The position numbers and the translations under genes are program-made. DNA of 64,000 nt. Source: SAR324 cluster bacterium (lineage in GTDB: Bacteria; SAR324; NAC60-12). The stretch lies in assembly GCA_028281495.1 (NCBI GenBank), contig JANQJU010000023.1, positions 124,001-188,000 on the forward strand, given 5' to 3'. This document shows positions 17,722 through 28,109 of the stretch, piece by piece; position 1 is the stretch's first letter; each line of letters opens with the position of its first letter. Below the pieces are notes generated by a model. It was not told the origin of the DNA, made no database searches, and saw only the letters and a list, made by a program, of their open reading frames with translations.

Positions 17722-17763
17722 GGTGTCTCTATGGACGATGCATTCGATCATCGACCTGACACC
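17722..17763 (-). terminator. Possible hairpin after the chemoreceptor gene
   Basis: GGTGTC and GACACC enclose an inner CGATG/CATCG pair. It lies 49 bp beyond the stop of the minus-strand MCP gene. Only a weak T content follows, so the role is uncertain. Confidence 0.35.
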
Positions 17764-17811
17764 GTTCAAAATTTAGAGATGAAGGAAGGTGAAAACTTCA
17801 GAAGAGAAAAA

Positions 17812-19848
17812 TTAGGGGAGCAGTTGGTGTGAGCCTGAGTACAACTTAAAACGAGCAACCATATGCTTTAAGTCAGCAGCTTGATTGGAAAGAGCCTTAC
17901 TTGCCGAAGCAATTGAGTTTGCAACTTCACTGTTTTGTTGAGTCACCTGATTCACTCTTTCCAGTCCCTCTCGGATTTGTCGGATACCCTCTGATTGTCT
18001 TTCGCTCGCATCGGCAATTTCAGTGATGAGCGAGTTTTCTTGGGTTTCGCTTTTCACAATTTCTGCTAGCGATTTCGCAGTTTTTTGAGCAATGGCAGAA
18101 CCATGATGTACTTTTTCCACCGATTGTTCGATCAATGAGGTGGTTTCTTGGGCTGCTTCTGAACTCCGCTGAGCCAGATTCCGGACTTCTTGAGCTACTA
18201 CGGCAAACCCTTTTCCATGTTGGCCAGCCCGAGCTGCTTCAACAGCTGCATTCAAGGCAAGGAGGTTTGTCTGAAAGGCAATTTCATCAATCGACTTTAT
18301 GATATCTGAAATATTAGAAGAAGAACCTTCGATCTGATCCATGGCTTGCAGCATTTCTTTCATGGAAGCATTGCCTGCTTCTGCACTGACATGTGCTATA
18401 TTGGCAATTTCATGAGCGCGCTTGGTATTGGCTGCTGTCAATGCAATTTGCTCAGAAAGGTCACTCAATGAAGCTGTAATTTCTTCTAATGTTGCAGCCT
18501 GCTCACTGGCGCCTTGGGAAAGCGACGCACTGGAAAAAGAAACCTCTACTGAGTTTTTTGAAAGATGTTCTCCAACTCCATTGATGTTAGCTACAATCAC
18601 ATTAAGGCTTTGATTGGTACGGCGAAGTGGTTCTTTAATCACACCTTGTGTTTCGAATGTGAAATCACCTTCAGCTAATTTTTCAAACGCAGTGAGAATT
18701 TCCAGCTCCAGCCGGTCAGCAAAAGTATCGACAGCATCAGCCATTTGTCCGATTTCATCGGTACGTCCCATTTGAAGACGGTCTCGTAAATTGCCACTAT
18801 TCAAGGCTTGTAGCATTTCCATGACCTTAGTTAATGGAGAAGTAATCGTGTTGGTAATCAGATAGGCACTAAAAATCGAGACCAACAGCACAATCGAACC
18901 AATGACAATGAGGAACATCCGGATTTGAAAAATCAATTGCGAAGACCCTTCAAGAGAACCTTGCACAAGCATATGTGCAATGGGGGTTCCGTGCACATTC
19001 TTCAAAGTTTGAACTGTAAAGATATAGTTTTCTGACTCGATAAAAACTGGCTTTGCTTGTTCTGCCTGTAGAGGTACTTCCTGTTCAGCTGTCTCTTGGG
19101 CATCGGAAGGCTCTATAGCCTCTTCGTTGGCAATAGTTTCTGCTGGATCGACTATGCTTTCTGGAATCAATTGAGGCAAGGTTTCCAATAGCATGGCATG
19201 ATCTTCTTCAGGAAGTGAAGAACTGAGAATTTTATTCTTGGCAACAAAAGTGATATCAGCCTCAGTAAGTTCTTTGATTTTATTAGCAAAAGCGTTGTCA
19301 AGGAATGTACCAATGATCAAAACTCCAGAAGGTTCATCCGCCAGCCCAATTGGACCGCTTGTTAGCAAAGCCAGCTGTTCATCCCTTAAGGTTAGGGACA
19401 GTTCCACTTTTCCTTCTTCCATGATGTGACTGATAAGATGCTCAGTTTCCGGACTTCCATCCAGAGAAAAATTATCCGCTACACTCACTAACAGCTCTTC
19501 ATCCGCATCTAGAATGTCAAAGATGGATAAATTCAACTGCTCTTGATAACTCTTTGCGCTAGCAAACACGGTGGCCTCATCACCATTTTCAACAACCGTT
19601 ACGAGCGTAGGCAAAACTCCAACTAGCTCCGTTTGAGTTTTAAGAGTATTTTCGATGCTCTCGATCAAAGTATTGCTAGTTTGTACATTCCTAAGCAATG
19701 CCTCTTGTGTCGAACTTTGGCCAAAATTTTGTACAAGTATATCCGTTGACACTAGACTAGTGGCTAAACTGAACAAAATAAGGCTTGAGAAAATGAGGAG
19801 AAGTTTCGATTTGATAGAGTTAAACCAGCGCTTCTTTTTCGCCTTCAT
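17812..19848 (-). CDS. Methyl-accepting chemotaxis protein (membrane, periplasmic sensor)
   Basis: Two membrane helices (about 13-33 and 308-330) bracket a ~270-residue periplasmic sensor of probable Cache type. HAMP (about 330-385) and the MCP signalling domain follow, with hairpin tip [20 protein letters not shown]. The sensor domain contains an Ala/Glu-rich insertion (about 228-270) that is unusual for a ligand domain. There is no C-terminal CheR-binding pentapeptide; the protein ends [17 protein letters not shown] precedes the ATG. Ligand unknown. It lies between the cytochrome operon and the ccm genes but is transcribed from its own upstream region. Confidence 0.94.
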   Translation of the reverse strand: MKAKKKRWFNSIKSKLLLIFSSLILFSLATSLVSTDILVQNFGQSSTQEALLRNVQTSNTLIESIENTLKTQTELVGVLPTLVTVVENGDEATVFASAKSYQEQLNLSIFDILDADEELLVSVADNFSLDGSPETEHLISHIMEEGKVELSLTLRDEQLALLTSGPIGLADEPSGVLIIGTFLDNAFANKIKELTEADITFVAKNKILSSSLPEEDHAMLLETLPQLIPESIVDPAETIANEEAIEPSDAQETAEQEVPLQAEQAKPVFIESENYIFTVQTLKNVHGTPIAHMLVQGSLEGSSQLIFQIRMFLIVIGSIVLLVSIFSAYLITNTITSPLTKVMEMLQALNSGNLRDRLQMGRTDEIGQMADAVDTFADRLELEILTAFEKLAEGDFTFETQGVIKEPLRRTNQSLNVIVANINGVGEHLSKNSVEVSFSSASLSQGASEQAATLEEITASLSDLSEQIALTAANTKRAHEIANIAHVSAEAGNASMKEMLQAMDQIEGSSSNISDIIKSIDEIAFQTNLLALNAAVEAARAGQHGKGFAVVAQEVRNLAQRSSEAAQETTSLIEQSVEKVHHGSAIAQKTAKSLAEIVKSETQENSLITEIADASERQSEGIRQIREGLERVNQVTQQNSEVANSIASASKALSNQAADLKHMVARFKLYSGSHQLLP

Positions 19849-20211
19849 GGAATTTTCCTTCCGAATGTAAACTCAGCATAGAGGGTGAGTCACGGGCTAG
19901 ATTTTAGTAGTTAGAATCAAAAATCTAAGAGTTTCAACTAAATTGTTTCTTTGTTGTGATTACGTTGACGATAACTCGAATGGTAACATTAATCAACAAT
20001 TGTAGAACCGTCGTTGGTGAACTCCCAAAATATTCTGCTCTTGTGCATATAAAAGCAAATGGTTACTTTTCACAAACTTGCTATCAGGATTCGTGCCCAA
20101 AGATTCAGCCATGACCTCATTTTGTGCATGAAATCATGGGAACCTTTTTGCATTCGGAACATAGAAACGTAGAGACTTTTTGGAAAATGAGGGAAGGAAG
20201 GAAAGAAAAGA
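19849..20211. other. Gene-free interval
   Basis: This 363-bp gap between the MCP start and the ccmH stop presumably holds the MCP promoter (a TTGAAA is visible on the minus strand around 19930, without a convincing -10) and the end of the ccm transcript. I see no open frame with a ribosome site, no RNA fold and no clear terminator. Confidence 0.5.
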
Positions 20212-20676
20212 TTAGCTGTTTTGAAAGCGTTTCATATCTGCCTCTAAAACTTGCTGCTCTTCGGCAGTCAAAGGATTAAGTTCTTCGGGTTCTTTACGGC
20301 TTTTCGCAGCCCATGTTTGGCTTTTTCTCCAAACTAGAATCAGGGCAAGTGCGATGCCAACTCCAGGGAGAATCCATAGTACTAAGTTAAAACCTTCTTT
20401 AGGGGGAGAACGCAAAATCCACTCTCCATACCGCTTAACAAAAAATGCGCGAATTTCCTCATCTGATTTTCCAGCATCTACTAACTCATCGACCTTGTTG
20501 CGGATTTGTACGGAAAACCCGGCTTCAGAATCTTTCACCGAAAGACCCTGGCACGTAGGGCATCGTAACTGATTGTATAGATTTTGCAGCCGTAGCTCTT
20601 TTGCATCCTGAGCAAGAAGTGGAGTAGAAAACAAGCACCCCATTGCAATGATTAGAACTAACCAAAAGTAACGCAT
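20212..20676 (-). CDS. ccmH: Cytochrome c maturation protein CcmH
   Basis: A signal sequence (1-22) precedes the CcmH domain with the redox motif LRCPTCQGLSV. CcmH reduces the apocytochrome CxxCH cysteines and passes them to the CcmF heme lyase. A membrane helix (about 99-117, NLVLWILPGVGIALALILVW) anchors the C-terminus. Length (154 aa) is normal for the short form without the TPR part. It is the last gene of ccmF-ccmG-ccmH, 21 bp after ccmG. Confidence 0.95.
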   Translation of the reverse strand: MRYFWLVLIIAMGCLFSTPLLAQDAKELRLQNLYNQLRCPTCQGLSVKDSEAGFSVQIRNKVDELVDAGKSDEEIRAFFVKRYGEWILRSPPKEGFNLVLWILPGVGIALALILVWRKSQTWAAKSRKEPEELNPLTAEEQQVLEADMKRFQNS

Positions 20677-20697
20677 AAAACTTTAGTAGGATAAGGG

Positions 20698-21231
20698 TTA
20701 GAGTTTTGAAAACTGTTCTTCCAAGATTTGTGGAGTGACTGCTCCCACATGCTTATGTTGAATGATTCCAGCTTTATCGATGAAAAAAGTCTCCGGAGCA
20801 CCGTAGATCCCATAGTCTAGAGTGATATCACCACTTGGAGAATCTAATGCTAAAAAGTACGTTTTACGAAAGCGTTGTGCGAATGCTTGGGCCTTTTCAA
20901 TAGTATCTTGAAAGGCGATACCAATCACGTGCACTTGATCTTGTTGAACACTATAATTCTGATAGAAGGCTTCCAATACATGGGCTTCATCACGGCAAGA
21001 TGGGCACCAGGATCCCCAGAAATTCAGAACAACTGGCTTGCCACGTAGATCACTTAGGCTCAACTTTTGTTGCCCGTCGAGATGTGTGACCGTAAATTCT
21101 GGAGCGGCCTTCCCAATCCAGGGAGAGGGCACATTTTTAGGATCTGTTGTGAAACCATAAGCCAAAAGTGCAATGAAACATAAGATTCCACTAGAGATTG
21201 TCCAAAACTTCCAAGACTTGGCAAATTCCAT
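20698..21231 (-). CDS. ccmG: Thiol:disulfide interchange protein CcmG/DsbE
   Basis: An N-terminal anchor helix (about 10-28) is followed by a TlpA/ResA-like thioredoxin domain with active site [12 protein letters not shown] and the cis-Pro region [13 protein letters not shown]. It supplies reductant to the CcmH/apocytochrome thiols in the periplasm. Located between ccmF and ccmH with short gaps, as expected for the operon. Confidence 0.94.
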   Translation of the reverse strand: MEFAKSWKFWTISSGILCFIALLAYGFTTDPKNVPSPWIGKAAPEFTVTHLDGQQKLSLSDLRGKPVVLNFWGSWCPSCRDEAHVLEAFYQNYSVQQDQVHVIGIAFQDTIEKAQAFAQRFRKTYFLALDSPSGDITLDYGIYGAPETFFIDKAGIIQHKHVGAVTPQILEEQFSKL

Positions 21232-21249
21232 ACGTCCTCCTCACCAATA

Positions 21250-23250
21250 CTATTTGATCGATTGAAACCGATTTTTGGCATACTGCAACTCTGCCATTTC
21301 TCGACGAATTGCCAAAGTCTTTGGCCTGTACAGCATCGCGACTCCAACACCCAACGTGAATATGGGAAGCGCCATCCATGCCCATGCCACGAATGGATTG
21401 ATGTGGACTTTAATGGTAACCGATTTTTCTTCAGGATTTTCAGTAGACAAAACTAGATACAAATCTTCCCACATTGTTCGTCGAATCGAAACTTCTGTTA
21501 GCGGTTCTGGCTGCGTAGGATAAAAACTTTGAGCAGGTTTCATCACTTTCAGAAGTTCACCATCCTGATAAACTTCAATAATAGCAGCTCGATGTGTAGC
21601 ATTACGTACAGGAAATTCATCCATCTGTTTAAAGACAAGTTGATAATTCCCCACTGTAACCGGCCTATTGACTTCTAGGGTGAGGTCTTTTTCAATATCA
21701 AAAAGCCGCCCTGCAAAGCCAATAAACATGAGAACCACTCCGACATGAATGATCAATCCTCCATAACGTCGAGAATTCCTTATTATCACATAGCCAAAGG
21801 CTACCAAAAAGTTCACAGACATCTGTTTAGATTTTACCGCAGTGGCCTTATATAATTCTCGTACAATGGTAGTCATGACAAAAATGGCTGTCCATAGAAT
21901 CAACAAAGCTTCCCACTTCTTCGGGACTAAGAAAAATAAAATCATTGTACCTACGGAGGCAACGATCATAGGAAGCAAAAAATTCTTCTTAAGGCTTTCT
22001 ATGCTCGAACGGCGCCAAGCAATTAGGGTTCCTATCCCCATTAACAAAAATAGAAGATAACCCATAGGAGAGGTCACGGTATTGAAAAATGGAGCTTGAA
22101 TGGAAAGCTTGGTGCCTCGAACTGCTTCGGCCAACAGTGGAAACGTAGTTCCGAGTAGAACCGTAAAGGCAATTCCAACAAACAAAATGTTCTGTGCTAA
22201 AAAAGCATTTTCTCGACACAAGACAGATTCCAGTCGATGATCTGATTCCAACATTCGAATGCGTTTGAATATCAAAAACAACGCAAAAAGTAGGACGCCA
22301 GCTAAAAAAAACAAAAAGGCAGGTCCAATCTCTGATTGAGTGAAGGAATGCACGGAATTAACAACTCCAGAACGAGTTAAAAACGTTCCTAAAATGCTTA
22401 AGGCGAATGTTGAAATAATGAGTACCAGATTCCAAATTTTTAACATATTGCGCTTTTCTTGAACCATCACTGAATGCAAGAATGCGGTTCCTGTGAGCCA
22501 GGGCATGAATGCCGCGTTTTCTACCGGATCCCAAGCCCAATAGCCCCCCCAACCGAGTTCTTCATAAGCCCATTGCCCACCCAAAATGAGCCCAGCACTC
22601 AAAAAGTACCAAGAAAAGAGGGTCCAACGCCTTGTTGTTAAAATCCACTCGTTATCAAGCTTTCCTTTCATCAAGCCACCCATTGCAAAAGCAAATGGCA
22701 CACTGAACCCGATGAATCCTAAATAAAGAGAGGGTGGATGAATTGTCATTGCAGGGTTTTGTAATAAAGGATTCAACCCACGCCCCTCCAACGGAACCAC
22801 TGCCTGTGGTTCCAGCGGGTTGGACCAACCAACCAACAAGACCAAAAGAAACACCATGATTCCATTTAAAACAGCAATAACATAAGGAATGATTTCGCGA
22901 TTGGAGTGTTGATAGCGCCATGCGACAATCATAGCAAACATGCTCTGTACCAATGCCCAGAATAATAGAGAGCCTTCTAACCCCCCCCAGAATGAAGTGA
23001 CTTTATAGAATAAAGGCATGTCTGTACTTGAATGTCCCCACACGTAATAGATGCTGAAATCGCTAACGACCAAAGCGTGAATGAGAATCCCACTTGCCAC
23101 AGCCATAAGGAAAAAATTCAGAATCGTTGCATATTGAGCCGAACGAACGAGGTTCCAGTTATTACGAGCGACTCCAAAGTGTGGAATGAGCATGCCATAG
23201 GTGGCGACCGCTAACGCAGTGACCATTGCAATGAAACCAAGATCTGCCAT
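21250..23250 (-). CDS. ccmF: Heme lyase CcmF
   Basis: A polytopic membrane protein of 666 residues with the WWD-type heme-handling signature GGYWAWDPVENAAFMPWL and the conserved MTIHPPSLYLGF block. The large periplasmic loop near the C-terminus (about 520-620) is present. CcmF, with CcmH, attaches heme to the CxxCH motif of apocytochromes. GGGAG lies six bases before the ATG. The ccmA-E genes are not in the window. Confidence 0.97.
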   Translation of the reverse strand: MADLGFIAMVTALAVATYGMLIPHFGVARNNWNLVRSAQYATILNFFLMAVASGILIHALVVSDFSIYYVWGHSSTDMPLFYKVTSFWGGLEGSLLFWALVQSMFAMIVAWRYQHSNREIIPYVIAVLNGIMVFLLVLLVGWSNPLEPQAVVPLEGRGLNPLLQNPAMTIHPPSLYLGFIGFSVPFAFAMGGLMKGKLDNEWILTTRRWTLFSWYFLSAGLILGGQWAYEELGWGGYWAWDPVENAAFMPWLTGTAFLHSVMVQEKRNMLKIWNLVLIISTFALSILGTFLTRSGVVNSVHSFTQSEIGPAFLFFLAGVLLFALFLIFKRIRMLESDHRLESVLCRENAFLAQNILFVGIAFTVLLGTTFPLLAEAVRGTKLSIQAPFFNTVTSPMGYLLFLLMGIGTLIAWRRSSIESLKKNFLLPMIVASVGTMILFFLVPKKWEALLILWTAIFVMTTIVRELYKATAVKSKQMSVNFLVAFGYVIIRNSRRYGGLIIHVGVVLMFIGFAGRLFDIEKDLTLEVNRPVTVGNYQLVFKQMDEFPVRNATHRAAIIEVYQDGELLKVMKPAQSFYPTQPEPLTEVSIRRTMWEDLYLVLSTENPEEKSVTIKVHINPFVAWAWMALPIFTLGVGVAMLYRPKTLAIRREMAELQYAKNRFQSIK

Positions 23251-23669
23251 TCAAAACTCCCGTAAAATGAATGAATTAGGATTATGCCTATAGAAAGAAA
23301 TTAATTAAAAATTACCCTAAGCCTCGCTATCACTACAAGTTATTTCGGGGAGGAATCCCAAAGTCTCTTTCGAGAAAAGACGGCACTTGTGGCATGAGAA
23401 GTATTTGTTCCCATAAGAGAATATTTATTTCACAAGGGGACTCTTACTTGATAAAATTTGTTTACTTATTTCAAGTAGTTGATAGCGAGATTCCGAGTCT
23501 TTTTTAGATATTCCTATTTTGGCATAGATTCTGTAAAATCATCTGAGAAAATTGTATGAAAACCAAATTTATAATAGAATCTTTAAACACAAAAAAACGA
23601 AAAATATTCTCGCTAAACTTGTCTTTATGGAGGACAAATCCTTACTCACCTTCAATCAATTGGGTTCTT
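23251..23669. other. Divergent intergenic region, ccmF / FGE-like gene
   Basis: An AT-rich interval that must contain promoters for both directions. A short inverted repeat (ACTTGA/TCAAGT) is seen around 23448-23478. The in-frame stretch from 23556 could extend the next gene by 38 residues, but these look like leader rather than protein. No RNA gene or further frame is supported. Confidence 0.45.
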
Positions 23670-24998
23670 ATGAAAAGTCTTCCACTACTAGCCATCCTTG
23701 GGTTTTGTTTACTGAATAGTTCAGTTGTTGAGGCGCGTCAAAAATTGGAGGCGGTGGTGACTCCCGTAGTTGCTATCGGAGACATTTCCGTTGCTCAGCG
23801 CAATATTTTCTTGAATCGTTTGCAAGAGACTCTCTCTCAACACTTCACTCTTGTGCCGCAAGAAGATTTCAACAATGCACGAAGACAAGCATTTAAAGTC
23901 TTGGATGCGGAATCATGTACTGAAGATCAGTGCATTCAAAAAATCATGGAGTTTTTACAGGTAGAGCATTTGTTCTCCCTTCAAATCATCAAAGAAGAAG
24001 ATTACACACAATTGAGTCTCACCCTTTCAGGGCTAGAATCGAAACGTGTGGTCACTGGAGACTGTGAAAGCTGTAAAATTAGTGAGTTGAGCGACCAAGT
24101 GGAATCGTTGGCCACTCAAATAATACCAGACACACCTGTTATTGCAGCGGCACAAAATCAGAGAATGGCCTATAACAGCCCGCAGACTCGAGGTGCAGCT
24201 CGCAACGCTCAGCCACCCGTTGCACCTGCCCTTCCTGGTATTCCCATTGAAGGTGGTGCCGCAGTTGCCGATGATTTTCCTGGGTTTGTAAAAATCTCTC
24301 CCGGAGAAAAAGGACGAATGCGCTATGAAAGAGGTGATCTCACAGGCCAATGGAAATCTTTCCCAAGACATGAAGTGATTTTGACCAAGCCTTTTTATAT
24401 CGCTGAACGAGAAGTGACGGTTGCGGAATATACGGCTTTTGTCAAAGCAACCTTACAACGCCCTCCTAAATGTTCTGCTCAGTATGAAAATTGGGATCGT
24501 GATACTCGAAAAAAACATCCTATTAATTGTGTAACCTGGATCGAAACAAACGCTTACATCGAATGGTTGAACAAAACCCAGTCACCTCCTAATGATATGG
24601 TTTACCGAATGTGCACTGATGCGGAATGGGAATTTGCTGCACGAGCTGGGACCAACAGCAAGTGGAGTTGTGGTGATGATGCTACCTGTTTGTTCGATCA
24701 CGCCTGGTACCGTCGAAATAGTGACGGCACTCGCGAAGTGAAGACAAAAAAACCGAATCCTTGGGGACTGTACGATATGCATGGAAATGTTTGGGAATGG
24801 GTTTCAGATTGGCACGGCGTGTATCCAGAAAGCACAGTTGTGGATCCTCCCGGACTGGAAAATGGCTCACACCGTACCTATCGTGGTGGTGGATTTGCCA
24901 GCAGTTCCAAGTTGGTTCGTTCTGCAATTCGTTCGAGTGTCCTTCCGGGTGATCGATTTTATGATTTAGGAATTCGAGTTTGCGCTTCACAACCTTAA
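23670..24998 (+). CDS. Exported formylglycine-generating-enzyme-like (SUMF1/FGE) protein
   Basis: A signal peptide (MKSLPLLAILGFCLLNSSVV) precedes a ~150-residue N-terminal domain with paired cysteines (CTEDQC, CESC). The C-terminal ~240 residues are an FGE-sulfatase fold: FYIAEREVTVAEYTAFV, PINCVTWIETNAYIEWLN, WEFAARAG, NPWGLYDMHGNVWEWVSDW and YRGGGFASS. In true FGE this fold oxidises sulfatase cysteines. Most bacterial homologues with this layout are binding or unknown modules, and no sulfatase is nearby. I chose the ATG at 23670 because the signal peptide follows it directly; an upstream ATG at 23556 would bury it. The DUF4384 protein follows after 15 bp. Confidence 0.85.
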   Translation: MKSLPLLAILGFCLLNSSVVEARQKLEAVVTPVVAIGDISVAQRNIFLNRLQETLSQHFTLVPQEDFNNARRQAFKVLDAESCTEDQCIQKIMEFLQVEHLFSLQIIKEEDYTQLSLTLSGLESKRVVTGDCESCKISELSDQVESLATQIIPDTPVIAAAQNQRMAYNSPQTRGAARNAQPPVAPALPGIPIEGGAAVADDFPGFVKISPGEKGRMRYERGDLTGQWKSFPRHEVILTKPFYIAEREVTVAEYTAFVKATLQRPPKCSAQYENWDRDTRKKHPINCVTWIETNAYIEWLNKTQSPPNDMVYRMCTDAEWEFAARAGTNSKWSCGDDATCLFDHAWYRRNSDGTREVKTKKPNPWGLYDMHGNVWEWVSDWHGVYPESTVVDPPGLENGSHRTYRGGGFASSSKLVRSAIRSSVLPGDRFYDLGIRVCASQP

Positions 24999-25013
24999 TA
25001 GAGTGAGAGTCTT

Positions 25014-26054
25014 ATGAAACACTTACCCTGGTTTAGTTGCTTATTTCTTCTTTCTGCATGCACTATGTCAGTGGAACCGACCCGGTATCCAGAGTGGTAT
25101 TTTGCCTGCCAAGATTTCGCTCAAGCTTATGAAATAGCCGGGTGCGGTTATGGCCGTTCTCAGGATGCTGCTAAATCGAAAGCTCGCAAGCAAATTGCCG
25201 AAGAAATCCGTGTGAAGGTGACTTCTGTGGTACGTGATGAAGCACGTGCGACAGAAGAGGAGATTTATTTAAAAACGGAATTTTCTACCGTTTCCGAGAC
25301 AGATGTGACTTTGAGTGAATTGGATGAAATCAAGAAAATCAATGTGGATGACTGGTGGTTTGTTGCTTTAAAGTTCAACACGTTACCATTTACAAAACGC
25401 TTTGCTCGAAAATTGAACCTGGCTTTCTGCCCAGAAGGGGAAAAACAAAACCGTTATCTTTCCCAAACTCCTTTATTTGAGGAAATCAACAATGAGTTCC
25501 AATGCAAACTGGATATGCGTTTGATTTCTACACATGGCGAGTGGTCTCTATTTTATGGAAATGTGGCACAAGCTTTAGCAGCGGAAGATTTCTTGAAATT
25601 ACTCAACACCTACCGCACACCCTCCCACGCTTTAACGTCACTAAAAAGCCACTACGTGGCAGGGGAAGAACTCTCCTTTCAAGTAAAGTCAGACCTTCCA
25701 GGAATGGTTTCTATTTTAAATGTCTACGAGAATGGGATAGTGACGTTGATGTCGGCAAATCAGCCGATTCCAGCAAAGAAATCGATTCGCTTTCCAAGCG
25801 GAGGCAACAAATTGATTACTCAAACTATCGACAATAAACCTACCTACGATCTTTACGTAGCTGTTTTCACCGATAGACCACTAGATTGGAGTTTGTTCCA
25901 GCAAACGGGGACCGAAATTTCGAAAGATGATCGGGCTAAACGTTTTGCAGAACTTTTGGAACTTATGAATCGACACGAATTTAGCACAGTGCGGATTCAA
26001 ACTAACCCAAAACCAAAGTCGATTACTGCTGCCAATTCCGATCCTCAGTCGTGA
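25014..26054 (+). CDS. Lipoprotein with LPP20-like and DUF4384 domains
   Basis: A lipobox (FLLSAC) predicts a lipid-anchored envelope protein. Residues ~25-130 resemble the LPP20 family (CGYGRSQDAAKSKARKQIAE). The C-terminal half contains a DUF4384 domain (HYVAGEELSFQVKSDLPGMV then VSILNVYENGIVTLM). DUF4384 often occurs beside or fused to caspase-like peptidases and FGE-type domains, and both are encoded on either side here. Probably co-transcribed with the FGE-like gene. Confidence 0.83.
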   Translation: MKHLPWFSCLFLLSACTMSVEPTRYPEWYFACQDFAQAYEIAGCGYGRSQDAAKSKARKQIAEEIRVKVTSVVRDEARATEEEIYLKTEFSTVSETDVTLSELDEIKKINVDDWWFVALKFNTLPFTKRFARKLNLAFCPEGEKQNRYLSQTPLFEEINNEFQCKLDMRLISTHGEWSLFYGNVAQALAAEDFLKLLNTYRTPSHALTSLKSHYVAGEELSFQVKSDLPGMVSILNVYENGIVTLMSANQPIPAKKSIRFPSGGNKLITQTIDNKPTYDLYVAVFTDRPLDWSLFQQTGTEISKDDRAKRFAELLELMNRHEFSTVRIQTNPKPKSITAANSDPQS

Positions 26055-26088
26055 ATTCAAGGTTCTCTTAAAAACACAACACTACCAA

Positions 26089-26607
26089 TCATGATGCGTC
26101 AAGCAGCACACGCAATTTATGTCGAATTGTTTGTGCTGTTTCTTCTTCTAGCCCGCCATACTCAAAAATAATTCCTTGTTTATATACTCCGATGATAGTG
26201 GGGAATTTTAATTCATTTCCCATAAACTTCCTCGCAATGTTTCGAAATACATCATGATAAACATAGTCAATTGGTATTTCCAATCGTTCTACAAATGCTT
26301 GAATAGTTGCAGGTGTGTCTTCTTCTGAGGAATCAATGAACAGCAAAGGCACATTGGGGAACTCTGAAGTCATCATTTTATACAACTCAGGCATCTCCTT
26401 CACACAGGGGGGGCATCCTACAAAGAAGAAACTAATCACATAGAGGTGCGGACCTTGGCGGGTATTAAAGCGTTTGCTATTGGGGGCTAAATTACTGATC
26501 CAAAAATCAGGAGCGCGTCTTTGAGCGTTTAGAGGAGCAGCTTGTAAGAACAGGAAGAATATTAGTGCAAACCCTAAGGAGCGTGCTACAAATTTGGTTC
26601 GAATCAT
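26089..26607 (-). CDS. TlpA-like thioredoxin-fold protein, exported
   Basis: A signal peptide (about 1-28) precedes a thioredoxin fold with the active site FFVGCPPCVKEMPELY and a cis-Pro-like KFPTIIGVYKQG. The CPPC dipeptide is typical of TlpA/peroxiredoxin-type reductases. It likely acts on disulfides in the periplasm. It lies between the DUF4384 and caspase-like genes, on the same strand as the latter with a 134-bp gap. Confidence 0.85.
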   Translation of the reverse strand: MIRTKFVARSLGFALIFFLFLQAAPLNAQRRAPDFWISNLAPNSKRFNTRQGPHLYVISFFFVGCPPCVKEMPELYKMMTSEFPNVPLLFIDSSEEDTPATIQAFVERLEIPIDYVYHDVFRNIARKFMGNELKFPTIIGVYKQGIIFEYGGLEEETAQTIRHKLRVLLDAS

Positions 26608-26741
26608 AGGGGACTCTCTTGTAAGTGAAAATCAAGAACCCACAGATACCAACATTGTCAACTCGACGTATCTGCGGCGCAGCCATTTTACTTATCAAAA
26701 GTGTAAAAATGTCCCCTTAAGTCGCAAGCTATTAGCAGTAA

Positions 26742-28109
26742 TTACAGTTGCAATTGACCTTCATTGAACAATTGAGGTTCTTGAAAATACAGTTGGCCTT
26801 TCTCCAACGAGTGGGCCATGACATTGGTGCGTACATCTTGGTAAATCTCGTTGACGTCAATATAAGACCGGGTCGCTAGGTTCTTAATCAGAAAATAGCT
26901 GAACATTCGGTGACCGGCTCGGTCGAAACTGTTAGAAAACTGATGTTGCGTACCTGCCGTCATCGCCAACATTTTCGTTGTATTAAAATTCACAACAGTG
27001 CCAAATACGCCAGGAGCAGTTCCCTCAAGAAGGTTTTGGTTGTCAGTGATACCACTAAAACAGGCATCGACAAATGAAATCACTTTGGAAGCCGGAGACC
27101 GATTTAGCATTCGATAGATATTTTCCAGGTTAAAATCCGGCTCTTTCACAATGGCACCGACAGGGTATTCTTGAGGAAGGATAAAAGATCCTTTGGTGGC
27201 TGGATCAGGGATCCCATGCCCACTGTAGTAAAAATATATAATGTCTCCCTCCTGAATGCTTCCCAACATTTGTGATAGCTGATTTTTGATATTTACAGCG
27301 GTGGCCGACTTGCCAACCAAAGCATAAGTACGACTGGGATCAATTCCAAAGGCCTTTTGTGCTGCTTGTTCAAATAGGATGGCACTACGTCTCGCAAATA
27401 CCACGTCAAAGGTTTTCTCATATTCTTCCACAGCTACCATAAACAGCCACTTTCGGGATTGAGGAGGATTGGCAGGCATACTTTCTACTAAAATCGCGAT
27501 ATCATCGACGATAGTGCCCTCGTACATCTCTTCAAAGAAGTGGTTCATATTGGCTCGATTCCAATAATCTTTTAGCTTATCGGCTGTATCCATGTATTGC
27601 CGTTCACGGAATGCTGGGTTATCTTCCCAGGTACCAGTTCCAATTTTCATTTCATTGAACTCTTTATGCGAGGCTTTACGTACCGCTCGGTTGCTATCTA
27701 ATTCATAGCCCACGAGATTCAAGGTAAGTTCCGAAAAACCTTCCCACATGATGTTGGGGGTGGCCAACCGTTTGATCTTTCCATCTAAAGTGTACACAAG
27801 TGCCAACGGCGCATGCCGTTCTCTCATTAAATTGGAGAGCTGAGTTTCAATTTGAGGCTTATAAAGCTCAAGTGATTCGTCCGAGACTAATGTGAGTGAA
27901 GACCCCTCTAAAGATTTTTTGAAGGCCTTTGCGAGGGCACGTCGTGACTCTGCAATATCGGATTCGAAATTAGCATCGTTTGATTTTTGGTATACAAGGA
28001 GGACTTTCAATTGCACGTTGTAGTCGGTATCAGCCCATGCATTAGGGGCCAACAATATCAGTCCACAGCTCCATAAGATCACACTCAGAAACCATCGTCG
28101 GAATTGCAT
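26742..28109 (-). CDS. Exported caspase-like (C14 family) peptidase
   Basis: A signal peptide (1-26, ending LAPNAWA) precedes a ~190-residue N-terminal domain and then a caspase/metacaspase p20-like domain. The catalytic His is in IIYFYYSGHGIPDP and the Cys in ISFVDACFSGITDN, so the dyad is intact. Residues before the domain (LYKPQIETQLSNLM and similar) are helical and unassigned. Caspase-like proteins cleave after Arg/Lys or Asp; the substrate is unknown. A periplasmic location is predicted, unlike most cytosolic bacterial caspases. Confidence 0.88.
   Translation of the reverse strand: MQFRRWFLSVILWSCGLILLAPNAWADTDYNVQLKVLLVYQKSNDANFESDIAESRRALAKAFKKSLEGSSLTLVSDESLELYKPQIETQLSNLMRERHAPLALVYTLDGKIKRLATPNIMWEGFSELTLNLVGYELDSNRAVRKASHKEFNEMKIGTGTWEDNPAFRERQYMDTADKLKDYWNRANMNHFFEEMYEGTIVDDIAILVESMPANPPQSRKWLFMVAVEEYEKTFDVVFARRSAILFEQAAQKAFGIDPSRTYALVGKSATAVNIKNQLSQMLGSIQEGDIIYFYYSGHGIPDPATKGSFILPQEYPVGAIVKEPDFNLENIYRMLNRSPASKVISFVDACFSGITDNQNLLEGTAPGVFGTVVNFNTTKMLAMTAGTQHQFSNSFDRAGHRMFSYFLIKNLATRSYIDVNEIYQDVRTNVMAHSLEKGQLYFQEPQLFNEGQLQL

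Noticed and set aside
26643..26674. CAGATAC/GTATCTG inverted repeat between the caspase-like and TlpA-like genes
   Set aside because: A 7-bp stem with an 18-nt loop and only weak T content after it; not strong enough to call a terminator.
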